Shown here: piece by piece, positions 1 to 8,592 of the stretch
Position numbering within the stretch: position 1 is the stretch's first letter
Layout of the letters: each line of letters starts with the position of its first letter
DNA from: Myxococcales bacterium
Lineage (GTDB): Bacteria; Myxococcota; Bradymonadia; UBA7976; UBA1532
Direction: 5' to 3'
DNA length: 64,000 nucleotides
Assembly: GCA_020633515.1 (NCBI GenBank)
Contig: JACKDM010000015.1
Location: forward strand, 21,945-85,944
Made by a program: the position numbers and the translations under genes
The notes under the pieces: generated by a model
What the model saw: the letters and a program-made list of their open reading frames with translations, nothing else
The model's database searches: none
What the model was told of the DNA's origin: nothing

Positions 1-1599
1 CGCAAGCAGGGCCTCGAACACGGCGACCGCATCGAGCTCGGCGACGTCGCGCTCGACTTCAACCTCTGGGGCGACCCGAGCAGCACCGACGAGGCCCCCT
101 ACGCCGCCCCCGCGCCCGACACCGCCGACGAGCTGCGCGCCTACCGCCGCCTCGCCGAGTTCACCGCCCGCCTCGCCGAGCGCGAAGACGTCGACGCGCT
201 CCTCGAGACCCTCATGGACGAGGTCGTCAACCTCACCGGCGCCGACAAAGGCTTCCTGCTCCTCGCCGACGGCGACGACCTCAGCGTCCGCACCGCCCGC
301 AACCTCGCCCGCGAGAGCATCACCCGCAGCCTCGACCAGATCAGCGACAGCATCGTCAGCCGCGTCATCGAGCGCCGCGAGCCGCTCATCATCAGCGATG
401 CGCTCAACGACACCGTCTTCAAGAGCAGCGTCTCGGTGATGCAGCTCAAGCTCTGCAGCGTGATGTGCGTCCCGCTCCTCTTCGGCGGCCGCCTCTTCGG
501 GCTCATCTATGTCGGCAACGACAACGTCGTGAACCTCTTCGACGACCGCTCCCTCGACGTGCTCACCGTCTTCGCCGGCCAGGCCGCGCTCCTCATCGCA
601 AACGCCATGCAGCGCGCCGACTTGCGCCAGGACAACGCCCGCCTCCGCGCCGAGATCGAAGGCCAGCGCTTCGGCCAGATCATCGGGAGCTGCGACGCGA
701 TGAAGGCCGTCTTCCGCCGCGTCGAGAAGGTCGCCGCCACCGACATCAGCGTGCTCATCCTCGGCGAGACCGGCACCGGCAAGGAGCTCATCGCCCACGA
801 GATCCACCGCCGCTCTCGCCGCGCCAACGGCCCGTTCGTCGCCGTCAACTGCGGGGCCATCCCCGAGAACCTCATGGAGAGCGAGCTCTTCGGCCACCGC
901 CGCGGCGCCTTCACCGGCGCCGTCGAGAACAAGATGGGCAGCTTCCAGGCGGCCGACGGCGGCACGCTCTTCCTCGACGAGATCGGCGAGATGCCGGTCC
1001 ACCTCCAGGTCAAGCTCCTGCGCGCCATCCAGGAGCGCACGGTCACCCGCGTCGGCGACAGCAAGCCCACCGCGGTCGACATCCGCCTCGTCTGCGCCAC
1101 CCACGTCGACCTCGAGGCCGCCATCCGCGAGCACCGCTTCCGCGAGGACCTCTACTACCGCATCAACGTCGTCTCCATCCCGCTGCCGCCGCTGCGCGAC
1201 CGCGACGAAGACGTCGTCCTCATCGCCCGCTACCTGCTCGACCGCCTCGTGCGCGAGTACGAGCGCCCCATCGCCGGCTTCACCCGCGAGGCGATCATCG
1301 CCATGCGCAAGCACACCTGGCCCGGCAACATCCGCGAGCTCGAGAACCGCCTCAAGAAGGCCGTCGTGCTCGCCGACGGCCCCGAGATCGGCTCGATCGA
1401 CCTCGACCTCGACGAAGACATGCTGCAAGACCGCATCCTGCCGCTCGCCGACGCCAAGGAGCGCTTCCAGCGCCGCTACATCGACGAGGTCCTCGCGCTC
1501 AACGACGGCAACCGCACCAAGACCGCCCGTGACCTCGGCGTCGACCCCCGCACCATCTTCCGCCACCTCGAAAAGACCCGCGACGACGACGAAGATTGA
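1..1599 (+). CDS. Sigma-54-dependent transcriptional activator, FHA-GAF-AAA-HTH (5' end outside window)
   Basis: The reading frame is open from base 1, so the N-terminus lies upstream; 532 residues are visible. The first ~25 residues (LEHGDRIELGDVALDF) look like the last strands of an FHA phosphothreonine-binding domain. A GAF domain follows (about residues 57-205), then a sigma-54 AAA+ domain with Walker A GETGTGKE near residue 255, the sigma-54 contact loop GAFTGA, and Walker B GGTLFLDEIGE. The C-terminus is a Fis-type helix-turn-helix (TKTARDLGVDPRTIFRHL). Known family role: ATP-driven opening of sigma-54 promoters. FHA and GAF inputs suggest control by Ser/Thr kinases and a small ligand, a myxobacterial arrangement. 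The internal ATG at 214 lies inside the frame and is not the true start. Targets cannot be read from the window. Confidence 0.93.
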   Translation, partial: RKQGLEHGDRIELGDVALDFNLWGDPSSTDEAPYAAPAPDTADELRAYRRLAEFTARLAEREDVDALLETLMDEVVNLTGADKGFLLLADGDDLSVRTARNLARESITRSLDQISDSIVSRVIERREPLIISDALNDTVFKSSVSVMQLKLCSVMCVPLLFGGRLFGLIYVGNDNVVNLFDDRSLDVLTVFAGQAALLIANAMQRADLRQDNARLRAEIEGQRFGQIIGSCDAMKAVFRRVEKVAATDISVLILGETGTGKELIAHEIHRRSRRANGPFVAVNCGAIPENLMESELFGHRRGAFTGAVENKMGSFQAADGGTLFLDEIGEMPVHLQVKLLRAIQERTVTRVGDSKPTAVDIRLVCATHVDLEAAIREHRFREDLYYRINVVSIPLPPLRDRDEDVVLIARYLLDRLVREYERPIAGFTREAIIAMRKHTWPGNIRELENRLKKAVVLADGPEIGSIDLDLDEDMLQDRILPLADAKERFQRRYIDEVLALNDGNRTKTARDLGVDPRTIFRHLEKTRDDDED

Positions 1600-1663
1600 C
1601 GCAGCCTCACCGCAACACCCCTCATCACGTCCGCCCCTGACAACGCCGGCGACTTTTTCGCCT

Positions 1664-1693
1664 TTGCAGCGTTCTCGGCCCCTCTGCTAAATA
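1664..1693 (+). promoter_or_regulatory. Candidate promoter upstream of the (EG)n lipoprotein
   Basis: An AT-rich patch in otherwise GC-rich DNA holds TTGCAG (1664-1669) and, 18 bp on, TGC-TAAATA (-10-like hexamer 1688-1693, with an upstream TG). It lies about 90 bp before the start at 1782. The match to the sigma-70 consensus is only partial, so this is a guess from composition and position. Confidence 0.3.
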
Positions 1694-1781
1694 CCCCCCT
1701 GCTTCGACCGATACCCGGACGGCGAGCGGCGCCGTAGATCGGTCGGGATGGATCGACACCCACCAGGGGAGAAGACAAGGC

Positions 1782-2921
1782 ATGTTTCGACTGCGCGACC
1801 TGATCCTGGCCCTCGCTTGCGGCTCTCTGATGTTCTCGGCCGTCGGCTGTGACGACACTGACAGCGGCGGCGATGAGCCCGAAGTCGACATGGGCGGCGC
1901 CGAGGGCGAAGGCGAAGGTGAGGGTGAAGGCGAGGGTGAGGGCGAAGGCGAGGGTGAGGGCGAAGGCGAGGGTGAGGGCGAAGGCGAGGGTGAAGGCGAA
2001 GGCGAGGGTGAAGGCGAAGGCGAAGGCGAGCCCTTCGAGTGCGCCGACCCCGACGCCGACACCGCCGCGCTCCCCGGCACCGCCATCTCCGGCGAGTGGG
2101 GCCCGGCCACCCGCATCAACAGCCTCGCGATCCCCGCGAGCCCCGACGAGTCCGCCGCCGTCGGCTGCGGCGACATGGTCGGCTTCAACAAGGGCACCGG
2201 CCTCGCCGGTCTGCTCGCCGTCGCGATGCTCGACCTCAACAGCCTCGTCGAGCCCGACGAGAACGGCGAGATCCAGGTCCTCCTCTACGGCGAGGCCCGC
2301 GGCTGGGCCGCCGGCGAGACCGGCACCGGCGCCGCCGGCGGCGAGGGCAAGGTCGAGCTCCGCATGTACATCGGCGAGCAGGGCGAGGCGGGTGAGTTCC
2401 TCATCAACCCCGACTCGTTCGTCGGCGGCGACCCCGCCAACGGCTCGCTGATCAGCTTCCCCGAGACCCGCACCCACTGCGGCGAGCTGCAGTCGCCCCG
2501 CTCGAACTTCGCGCTCACCATCCCGGTGCAGGACGTCGTCAACATCGACCTCGCCCTCGCCGCGACCGCGATCGAGAGCAAGCTCGGCGTCGACGCCAAC
2601 GGCTTCGTCATGACCGACGGCGCGCTCACCGGCTACCTGACCCGCGACGCGATCGCCGAGCTCGTCGACAAGCTCCTGACCACCTGCTCGGCGCCCGACG
2701 CCCCCGACTTCTGCGACACCGTCAACATGTTCCTCGGCGGTGGCGACCTCGAGGGCACCATCGAGCTGCTCGTCGGCATCCTCCGCGGCTTCGACGCCAA
2801 GGTCGAGGGCAACACCGTCGTCGACTGTGACGCCGACTGCAACGCGGTCAGCGTCTGCCTCGCCGTCGGCTCGATCGGCCAGATCATCGACGGCATCGCC
2901 CCGGCCGACCCCGCGATGTGA
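1782..2921 (+). CDS. Lipoprotein with a long Glu-Gly repeat linker, unknown function
   Basis: 379 residues. The N-terminus is a lipoprotein signal: a hydrophobic stretch ending in a lipobox-like SAVGC, followed by acidic residues. Residues ~41-83 are an uninterrupted (Glu-Gly)n tract of about 21 pairs, presumably an extended spacer holding the C-terminal domain off the membrane. The rest (about 295 residues) is acidic, has several Cys, and matches no family I recognise. A GGGGAG element precedes the ATG by about 12 bases. It is followed by a strong intrinsic terminator, so it is probably monocistronic on this side. The same type of tract occurs in the lipoprotein at 44598. Cell-surface location is inferred from the lipobox. 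Confidence 0.85.
   Translation: MFRLRDLILALACGSLMFSAVGCDDTDSGGDEPEVDMGGAEGEGEGEGEGEGEGEGEGEGEGEGEGEGEGEGEGEGEGEGEGEPFECADPDADTAALPGTAISGEWGPATRINSLAIPASPDESAAVGCGDMVGFNKGTGLAGLLAVAMLDLNSLVEPDENGEIQVLLYGEARGWAAGETGTGAAGGEGKVELRMYIGEQGEAGEFLINPDSFVGGDPANGSLISFPETRTHCGELQSPRSNFALTIPVQDVVNIDLALAATAIESKLGVDANGFVMTDGALTGYLTRDAIAELVDKLLTTCSAPDAPDFCDTVNMFLGGGDLEGTIELLVGILRGFDAKVEGNTVVDCDADCNAVSVCLAVGSIGQIIDGIAPADPAM
1902..2031 (+). repeat. In-frame (GAG/GAA-GGC/GGT)n microsatellite encoding (Glu-Gly)n
   Basis: A 6-bp repeat of about 21 units inside the lipoprotein gene at 1782. Codons alternate in an 18-bp higher-order pattern (GAGGGTGAGGGCGAAGGC) in the middle part, a sign of recent unit duplication. 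A change in 6-bp units would keep the frame and alter only linker length. Confidence 0.85.
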
Positions 2922-2966
2922 TCCGCAGCGCCGCGGCGAGCCACCCCGGCCGCCCGGTGACGACAC

Positions 2967-3007
2967 GAGGCCGACACCCCGCTCGGGGCGTCGGCCTCTG
3001 TCGTTTT
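2967..3007 (+). terminator. Intrinsic terminator after the (EG)n lipoprotein
   Basis: Arms GAGGCCGAC (2967-2975) and GTCGGCCTC (2990-2998) pair perfectly, flanking an inner CCCC-gctc-GGGG stem, and are followed by a short T-run (TTTT from 3003). It lies 46 bp after the stop at 2921. This is the clearest Rho-independent terminator in the window. Confidence 0.8.
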
Positions 3008-3009
3008 GA

Positions 3010-3176
3010 AGGCATCAGACGGGCATCGATGCCATCCGGCAGGCATCCCGCAGCCATCCCACCGAGATCGATCCCATCACGCAGGCATCGATCCCATCAC
3101 GCAGGCATCGAAGCCATCACCCCGGCACCGATGCCATCACCCCGGCACCGATGCCATCACCCAGGCATCACTCGCC
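3010..3176. repeat. Intergenic array of GATGCCATC-like repeats
   Basis: Between the terminator and the convergent gene ending at 3168, the sequence is built of ~20-bp units centred on CGATGCCATC, CGATCCCATC or AAGCCATC, separated by ACGCAGG/ACCCCGGCAC spacers. Perfect GATGCCATC cores lie at 3028, 3130 and 3150; two GATCCCATC variants lie near 3070 and 3090. The near-palindromic core means each unit reads alike on both strands. It contains no gene. Confidence 0.75.
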
Positions 3177-4964
3177 GTACCACACCACATAACTCGACAG
3201 CGCGATGTCACCGCCCCGCGGCGGCCCGCCCCGGAACGAGGCGCTGTACTCGAGCGTGTTCTCCTCGCCCCGCCGCACCCGATCGGTGATGTCGAAGCGC
3301 ATCGTCTCCACCGGCTCCCCCGGGCACCAATACGCCCGCCCCGGCGCCCAGTTGCCCCACTGCCCCGGCACCGCGCCCCGCCCCGCCGCCGTCGCGCAGC
3401 CCCGCCGGCTCCCCACCCCCGGCCCCGGCCGGATCTCGTCGAGCGCGGCGCCATTGACCGTGAACTGGTGGCGGTGATCACACCACTCCGCGCAGTTGTC
3501 GCCCTCGGTCTGCCCGTGCCCCGACAAGATCACCACCAGCTCCACCCGCTCCGCGCCCGCCGGCGGCGTGAAGCGCACCGGCTCGCGGTCGTTGTACTGC
3601 TCACCGAACGCCCCGCCCCGGAACGCCGGCACCACCTCGCTCGACCCCGCCGCGCCCGTGCTCGACAGCCGCAGCGAGACCTCGACCCCCTGCTCCGTCG
3701 CCCGCTCCCACTCCGGCCCCAGCTCGACGCGGAACGTCTGCCGCCCGCCCGCCGCCATCAACCCGCGGAACGCCGAGGCGTCCATGACCCAGCGCTGATG
3801 CCCCCGCCGCCAGTAGGAGGTGATCCACCGCACCACCTCGTGCCGGGTCATGCACATCTCATCGGCGCACCACTCGATCAACGCGATCCGATCCCACTCC
3901 GAGCACGCGAACGGGTTGCGGTGCGCGCAGGTCACCGCCACGTCCAGCTCCACCCGATCGAGCGCCGCCATCGCCGCCGCGTCCGGCAGCTCGACCGTGC
4001 GCACCACGATGCGATCGGTCATCGACGCCGACACCAGCGGCACCACGGTCACCGCGTCCGCCTCGTCGGCGAGCCGCTGCCGCAGCGCCGCGTGGTAGTC
4101 GTAGTAGTGCCCGAGCCACGCCGCCATCGAGAACGACGGCGTCGCCCCCACCACCGGATCGAGGCTCCCGCCCGCGTCCCACCGCTGCCCGCGATCGATC
4201 CCGAAGACCTGCGGCAGCGGCGGCGGCGCCCGGCCCCGGTCGCCGAGGTCGACGTACGACGCCGGATCCGACAGATAGCTGAGGTAGTCGCTCGCGAACG
4301 CGCCGACGCTGCCCTCGATGTCGGTCAGCCGATCGGTGACGAAGTGCAGCCGCGCCATCCACGCGGCCGCCTCCGCCTCGCCCCGCAGCTCGGTCAGCCG
4401 CGCCGCGATCCCATCACGCAGCGCCACCATGCGCGCCGCGCGATCGGCCGCGTCCTCCTCGAACGAGGTGAAGAAGTAGTGCACCGAGGTCGGGCTGTCG
4501 GCGACGAGCAGCTCGATCCCGCTCGCGAAGAGCTGGTCTCCGAACCACGGCCCGTTCGGCCGCGCCCGCAAGTCCGGGAAGTAGTTGAGGAAGACATACG
4601 ACTCGCACCCCGACCACCGCTCGCGCAGGTTCCACCGCCCGTCGAGCGTCGTCACCGTGAAGTCGCCCGCGAGGTCGCCGAACATCAGCCCGCCGCCCTC
4701 GGCCACGAACGCCTGCGCCGGCTGCCCCGCCGCCGCGCAGTCGAGCACCGGCGGCCCGCCCATGTCGACCGCGACCGCCATGTCGACCGGCGCCGCGTCG
4801 ACCGCCGCGTCGGCCTCGCCGCCCTCATCGGGCGCCCCGCCATCGGCCATCACCGCCGCGTCGCCCGCCGGCAGGATCACCACCGGCCCGCCCGCCTCCT
4901 CTCCGCCGTCGCACCCCCACAGCAGCAGCGCGACCGCCGCCCATCGCTCGAACCTGCGCATCAT
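3168..4964 (-). CDS. Peptide-N-glycosidase F-like lipoprotein
   Basis: About 598 residues. A lipoprotein signal (MRRFERWAAVALLLWGC) opens the protein. The C-terminal ~330 residues resemble the two jelly-roll domains of peptide-N4-(N-acetyl-beta-glucosaminyl)asparagine amidase F: a long run with CSEWD near the middle and the GHGQTEGDNCAEWC element about residue 480, followed by HQFTVNG. Known relatives remove N-glycans from glycoproteins; in this cell the target would be outside, perhaps eukaryotic or prey glycoproteins, which is inference. GGTGGAG lies 3-6 bases before the ATGs at 4964/4961, so these are preferred over the in-frame GTG at 4973. The N-terminal ~230 residues are of unknown function. 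The gene is convergent with the preceding one, across the repeat array. Confidence 0.78.
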   Translation of the reverse strand: MMRRFERWAAVALLLWGCDGGEEAGGPVVILPAGDAAVMADGGAPDEGGEADAAVDAAPVDMAVAVDMGGPPVLDCAAAGQPAQAFVAEGGGLMFGDLAGDFTVTTLDGRWNLRERWSGCESYVFLNYFPDLRARPNGPWFGDQLFASGIELLVADSPTSVHYFFTSFEEDAADRAARMVALRDGIAARLTELRGEAEAAAWMARLHFVTDRLTDIEGSVGAFASDYLSYLSDPASYVDLGDRGRAPPPLPQVFGIDRGQRWDAGGSLDPVVGATPSFSMAAWLGHYYDYHAALRQRLADEADAVTVVPLVSASMTDRIVVRTVELPDAAAMAALDRVELDVAVTCAHRNPFACSEWDRIALIEWCADEMCMTRHEVVRWITSYWRRGHQRWVMDASAFRGLMAAGGRQTFRVELGPEWERATEQGVEVSLRLSSTGAAGSSEVVPAFRGGAFGEQYNDREPVRFTPPAGAERVELVVILSGHGQTEGDNCAEWCDHRHQFTVNGAALDEIRPGPGVGSRRGCATAAGRGAVPGQWGNWAPGRAYWCPGEPVETMRFDITDRVRRGEENTLEYSASFRGGPPRGGDIALSSYVVWYGE

Positions 4965-5101
4965 CGACTCCACCGTCGCTCGGGAGCCCGCAGCCTACCG
5001 CCACCGCCCGCCTCGTGTCACCGTCACCCACAGTTCACGCCGCCGCGCTGGCACCGCCGCCGCCCGCCCGCCACAATGCGCGCGCCCAGCCGGAGAACGC
5101 C

Positions 5102-6730
5102 ATGCGCCGCCTCGCCCCGCTCGCGCTCGTCGCCCTCGCGCTCACCCCCGCCCGCGCCGCGACCCCCGCCGCCCGCTTCACCGCCGACCCCCCGCCCCGC
5201 CTCGTCGTCGTGCTCGTCGTCGACCAGCTCCGCGCCGACTACCTCGGCCGCTTCCGCGCCACCCTCGGCGACGACGGCATCGGCGAGCTCCTCACCCGCG
5301 GCGCGTGGTACCCCTACGCCGAATACGACATCATCCAAGCCATGACCGGCCCCGGCCACGCCACGCTGGCGACCGGCACCTGGCCCGCCCATCATGGCAT
5401 CGTGCTCAACTACTGGGCCGACCGCGCCACCGGCAGCAAGGTCTACTGCGCCGAAGACCCCGCCCACGCGCTCCTCGGCGCCGCCACCGTCGCCCACGCC
5501 GGCAGCGGCCCCCGCCACCTCCTCGCCCCCACCCTCGGCGACGCGCTCAAGAACAGCGGCCAGCCCTCGCGGGTCGTCGCCGTCGCCATGAAGGACCGCG
5601 CCGCCATCCTCATGGGCGGCCACCGCGCCGACGACGTCGTCTGGTTCGACGACCTCGCGCTCCGCTGGCTCACCAGCCGCTTCTACCGCCCCGACGGCGA
5701 GCGCCTGCCCTGGGTCGATCCCATCGAGGCCGCGCTCACGCGGCGCCGCGGCGAAGTCATCGAATGGCAGATCGGCCCCGGCGGCAGCGGCATGAGCGAC
5801 GACGGCCCGGCCACCTTCAACAGCCGCCACGTCCTCGGCGAAGACCGCGACGCCGTCGAGGGCCCGCTCGGCCCCCGCCTCGTCGTCGACGCCGCGCTCG
5901 CCGCCGCCGCCGCCCATCAGCTCGGCGACGACGAGACCCCCGACCTGCTCTGGATCAGCTTCTCCACCTTCGACCGCGTCGGCCACGACGCCGGCCCCAA
6001 CGACCGCCGCATGGAGGCGCTGCTCGAAGCGCTCGACGCCGAGATCGCCCGCCTCCTCGACGCCCTCGCCGCCCGCGTGCCCGGCGGCCGCGACGCGCTC
6101 ACCGTCGTGCTGACCGGCGACCACGGCGTCGGCCCCACCCCCGAGTACGCCGCCCGCCACCGCCTCCCCGCCGGCCGCCTCGACTTCGACGCCGTCGAGC
6201 GCGACGCCGAGCAGACCCTCGCCCAGCGCTTCGGCGCCCCGCCCGGCGGCGGCAGGTGGGTCCGCGGCTTCCGCGAGCTCAACCTCTACCTCACCCCCCA
6301 CGCCACCGCCGAGCACCGCGCCGCCGCCGCCACCTGGCTCGCGACCCTGCCCTCGGTGCGCTACGCCGTCACCCGCGAAGCCATCGAAGACAACCGCCTC
6401 CCCCCGCCGCCGCTCGACCGCCGGATCCGCCACCAGTTCGACCCCGAGCGCAGCGGCGATGTCATGCTCGTGCTGCGCCCCTATCACATCTATGCCTATG
6501 GCAAGGCCAGCCATCTCACCGGCTATGCCTACGACCGCTACGTGCCGCTCGTGCTCATGGGGCGCCCGTTCCGCCCCGGCCTGCGCCCCGAGCCCGCGCA
6601 GATCATCGACGTCGCGCCGACCCTCTCGTTCGTGCTCGGCATCCAGCCGCCCGCCATGAGCGAAGGCCGCGTGCTCGCCGAGGCGCTGCGCCTCGACGCT
6701 GGTGCGACGCCCGCAAAGCGCATAGAGTGA
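5102..6730 (+). CDS. Secreted alkaline phosphatase superfamily enzyme (PafA / type I phosphodiesterase-like)
   Basis: 542 residues with a cleavable signal peptide (MRRLAPLALVALALTPARA). Family marks: VDQLRADYL at the start of the catalytic core, MTGPGHATL whose Thr is the expected nucleophile, GHDAGPNDRRM and GDHGVGPTPEY for the second metal site. The MTGPGHATL region and overall length fit the bacterial PafA-like phosphate-irrepressible alkaline phosphatases and the nucleotide pyrophosphatase/phosphodiesterase group; the two cannot be separated by eye. Expected role: periplasmic release of phosphate from organic esters. The frame is open upstream to 5015, but the ATG at 5102 begins a textbook signal peptide, with CGGAGAA 5 bases before it. 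Confidence 0.85.
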   Translation: MRRLAPLALVALALTPARAATPAARFTADPPPRLVVVLVVDQLRADYLGRFRATLGDDGIGELLTRGAWYPYAEYDIIQAMTGPGHATLATGTWPAHHGIVLNYWADRATGSKVYCAEDPAHALLGAATVAHAGSGPRHLLAPTLGDALKNSGQPSRVVAVAMKDRAAILMGGHRADDVVWFDDLALRWLTSRFYRPDGERLPWVDPIEAALTRRRGEVIEWQIGPGGSGMSDDGPATFNSRHVLGEDRDAVEGPLGPRLVVDAALAAAAAHQLGDDETPDLLWISFSTFDRVGHDAGPNDRRMEALLEALDAEIARLLDALAARVPGGRDALTVVLTGDHGVGPTPEYAARHRLPAGRLDFDAVERDAEQTLAQRFGAPPGGGRWVRGFRELNLYLTPHATAEHRAAAATWLATLPSVRYAVTREAIEDNRLPPPPLDRRIRHQFDPERSGDVMLVLRPYHIYAYGKASHLTGYAYDRYVPLVLMGRPFRPGLRPEPAQIIDVAPTLSFVLGIQPPAMSEGRVLAEALRLDAGATPAKRIE

Positions 6731-6753
6731 CCGCATCCTGGAGGAGGAGACCC

Positions 6754-7101
6754 ATGCGCATCGCCCCGGCGACACTCTCTCTCGGCACGCTGCTCCTGTT
6801 CAGCGCCGCCGCCCACGCCGATGTCATCGACCCCACCGAAGACGCCTGCCGCGACAAGAGCCGCGGCGACGCCTGCGCCGCCGATGGCAAGAGCGGCACC
6901 TGCCAGCCCGACCGCTGCTGCCGCCTCGACTACAGCAATGGCACCCCGCCCGGCGAGGTCTGCGAAGACTGCCTCACCTGCAAGCCCGGCGGCGACGACG
7001 ACGGCTGCGTCGCGAGCCCCGGCACCCCCGGCGGCGCCGGCGCCGTCGCCTTCCTCGCCGGCCTCGCGCTCGCCATCGGGCTCCGCCGCAGCCGCCGTTG
7101 A
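6754..7101 (+). CDS. Small Cys-rich exported protein with a C-terminal anchor (MYXO-CTERM-like)
   Basis: 115 residues. Signal peptide to about residue 22 (AAAHA), then a Cys-rich domain with about ten cysteines, then a Gly/Ala hydrophobic helix ending in RRSRR. A single membrane helix followed by arginines after a Cys resembles the MYXO-CTERM surface-sorting tail of Myxococcota; this is a resemblance, not a profile match. A near-perfect GGAGGAGGAG ribosome-binding site precedes the ATG. The stop overlaps the next gene's start (TTGA), which suggests translational coupling. Confidence 0.75.
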   Translation: MRIAPATLSLGTLLLFSAAAHADVIDPTEDACRDKSRGDACAADGKSGTCQPDRCCRLDYSNGTPPGEVCEDCLTCKPGGDDDGCVASPGTPGGAGAVAFLAGLALAIGLRRSRR

Positions 7102-8105
7102 TCGCGCTCGCGGTCGCCGCCGCGCTGCTCCTCGCCGCGCTCTGCGTCGCGCTCCCGCTCGCCGTCTACGCCACCACCCTCGCCGCGCTCGGCCTCCCCC
7201 ACGTCCTCGCCGAGCTGCGCTACGTCGCCCGCCGCTTCGGCGGCCGCTGGCCCCGCCGCGCCGTCGCCGCCACCCTCACGCTCCTCGCCGCCATCGTCGC
7301 GCTCCGCGTCGCCGCGCTCACCGAAGCGCTCCCCGCCGGCTTCACCCGCCCCGTCGAGCTGACCCTCGTCGCCGCGCTCGCCGCGCTCACCCTGCCCGCG
7401 CTCTGGCGCCGCGCCCCCGTCCGCGCGCTCCTCGGCGGCGCCCTCATCGCCGCCGTCGCCTGGGGCGCCGCCGCCGCGCCCATCACCGCCGCCGTCGTCC
7501 TCGCCGGCCTGCACAACCTCACCCCGCTCGGCTTCATCGCCGAGGCCGCCCCCCACCGCCGCCGCGCGCTCGCCCTCGCCGCGCTCGCCTTCGTCGCGCT
7601 CCCGCTCCTCATCGCCAGCGGCCTGCCCTCCGCCGCGCTCGCCGCGCTCGGATCACTCGCCCCCGAGTGGAGCCCGCTCCCCGCCGGCCCGCTCGCCGCC
7701 CACCTCGGCGTCTACCTGCCCGCCGCCGCCCACGCCGAACCCTGGGCGCTGCACGCCTTCAGCGCCTTCGTCTTCTTGCAGTGCGCCCACTACGCCGCCG
7801 TCTTGCACGCCCTGCCTCGCCTCGCCGGCGACCCGCGCCCCACCCGCCGCCGCCTCGGCGCCGCGCTCGCTCTCATCGGCGCGCTCACCCTCGCCGCCTT
7901 CGCCCGCGACTTCACCGGCAGCCGCGCCCTCTACGGCGTCATCGCCGCCGTGCACGCCTGGATCGAGGTCCCCGTCCTGCTCGCCGCGCTGCTCGCCGCT
8001 CACAGCAGCCGAAACACCAGCCACCCGAGCCCGAACGAGACCCCGTTCGCCCACGCCGACAGCCCGATCGCCCGTCCCCACGGCAGCGGCGCCAGCGCCC
8101 GATAG
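7098..8105 (+). CDS. Polytopic membrane protein, unknown function
   Basis: 335 residues, strongly hydrophobic, about 8-9 predicted membrane helices. The start is a TTG overlapping the stop of the previous gene. His-bearing motifs sit in or near helices (GLPHVLAELRY, LHNLTP, QCAHYAAVLHALP), which recalls membrane metal-dependent enzymes such as the Brp/Blh beta-carotene cleavage family, but I cannot confirm homology. The last ~35 residues are polar and run antisense to the next gene, so the functional protein may effectively end near residue 300. Confidence 0.6.
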   Translation: MIALAVAAALLLAALCVALPLAVYATTLAALGLPHVLAELRYVARRFGGRWPRRAVAATLTLLAAIVALRVAALTEALPAGFTRPVELTLVAALAALTLPALWRRAPVRALLGGALIAAVAWGAAAAPITAAVVLAGLHNLTPLGFIAEAAPHRRRALALAALAFVALPLLIASGLPSAALAALGSLAPEWSPLPAGPLAAHLGVYLPAAAHAEPWALHAFSAFVFLQCAHYAAVLHALPRLAGDPRPTRRRLGAALALIGALTLAAFARDFTGSRALYGVIAAVHAWIEVPVLLAALLAAHSSRNTSHPSPNETPFAHADSPIARPHGSGASAR

Positions 8106-8344
8106 AGCACCGCCTCCGCCGCGATCACCGCGCCCTCGACCACCGCGATCCGCGGCCACATCGCCAGCGATCCCATCAGCGCCCCGTTCGCCCACCACGC
8201 GAACGGATGCGTCAGCAGCGACGCACACCCCGCCACCACCAGCAGCCGCAGCGGCCCCGGACGCCCGCCCATCCGCCCATGCCACAGCAGGACGGCGATC
8301 GCTTCGAACAACAAGGTCAGCCCGAGGGCGGTGGTCTGCGACAT
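8000..8344 (-). CDS. Small four-helix membrane protein, unknown function
   Basis: 114 residues, four hydrophobic segments, no recognised family. Its 3' end overlaps the convergent gene ending at 8105 by 106 bp. Both frames look coding outside the overlap; inside it, the leftward frame has the better protein character (a hydrophobic helix ending GLGWLVFRLL), while the rightward one is a polar tail. Confidence 0.55.
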   Translation of the reverse strand: MSQTTALGLTLLFEAIAVLLWHGRMGGRPGPLRLLVVAGCASLLTHPFAWWANGALMGSLAMWPRIAVVEGAVIAAEAVLYRALAPLPWGRAIGLSAWANGVSFGLGWLVFRLL

Positions 8345-8448
8345 GCGCGGCGGTATAACACACCGCGCCGACCGCTACTCCTGCGTCGTCGGCGTCAGCT
8401 TCTGCCGCCAGCCGATATCCGGCGCACTGGGGGCACCGTCAGTCGATC

Positions 8449-8592
8449 AGTCGGCCATTCGGACGCGGTCTCGCCAGCCGAGGGCGGCTTTCGTCCTCGG
8501 CCACTCCTCGCCATACCTCGGGGTATGGCTGCGTCGTTGCCTGCGGGCGCGCTCGCCCTCGGCTGGCGATCCCACGCCCTCGGTGACCGACT
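8449..8592. repeat. Nested inverted-repeat element between two leftward genes
   Basis: Outer 15-bp arms CGCCAGCCGAGGGCG (8472-8486) and CGCCCTCGGCTGGCG (8554-8568) are perfect complements. A central hairpin CCATACC-tcgg-GGTATGG lies at 8511-8528. A further AGTCGG (8449) / CCGACT (8587) pair lies outside and touches the stop codon of the gene ending at 8592. The whole can fold as a branched stem about 145 nt long. It could be a terminator, a REP-type or small non-autonomous mobile repeat. No second copy was noticed in the window. Confidence 0.7.

Noticed and set aside
3010..3176. CRISPR array
   Set aside because: Units are short, variable and palindromic without unique spacers of constant length, and no cas genes are present.
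3006..5345. 779-residue Arg/Pro-rich rightward frame
   Set aside because: Antisense to the PNGase F-like gene and running into the phosphatase; composition is shadow-like.
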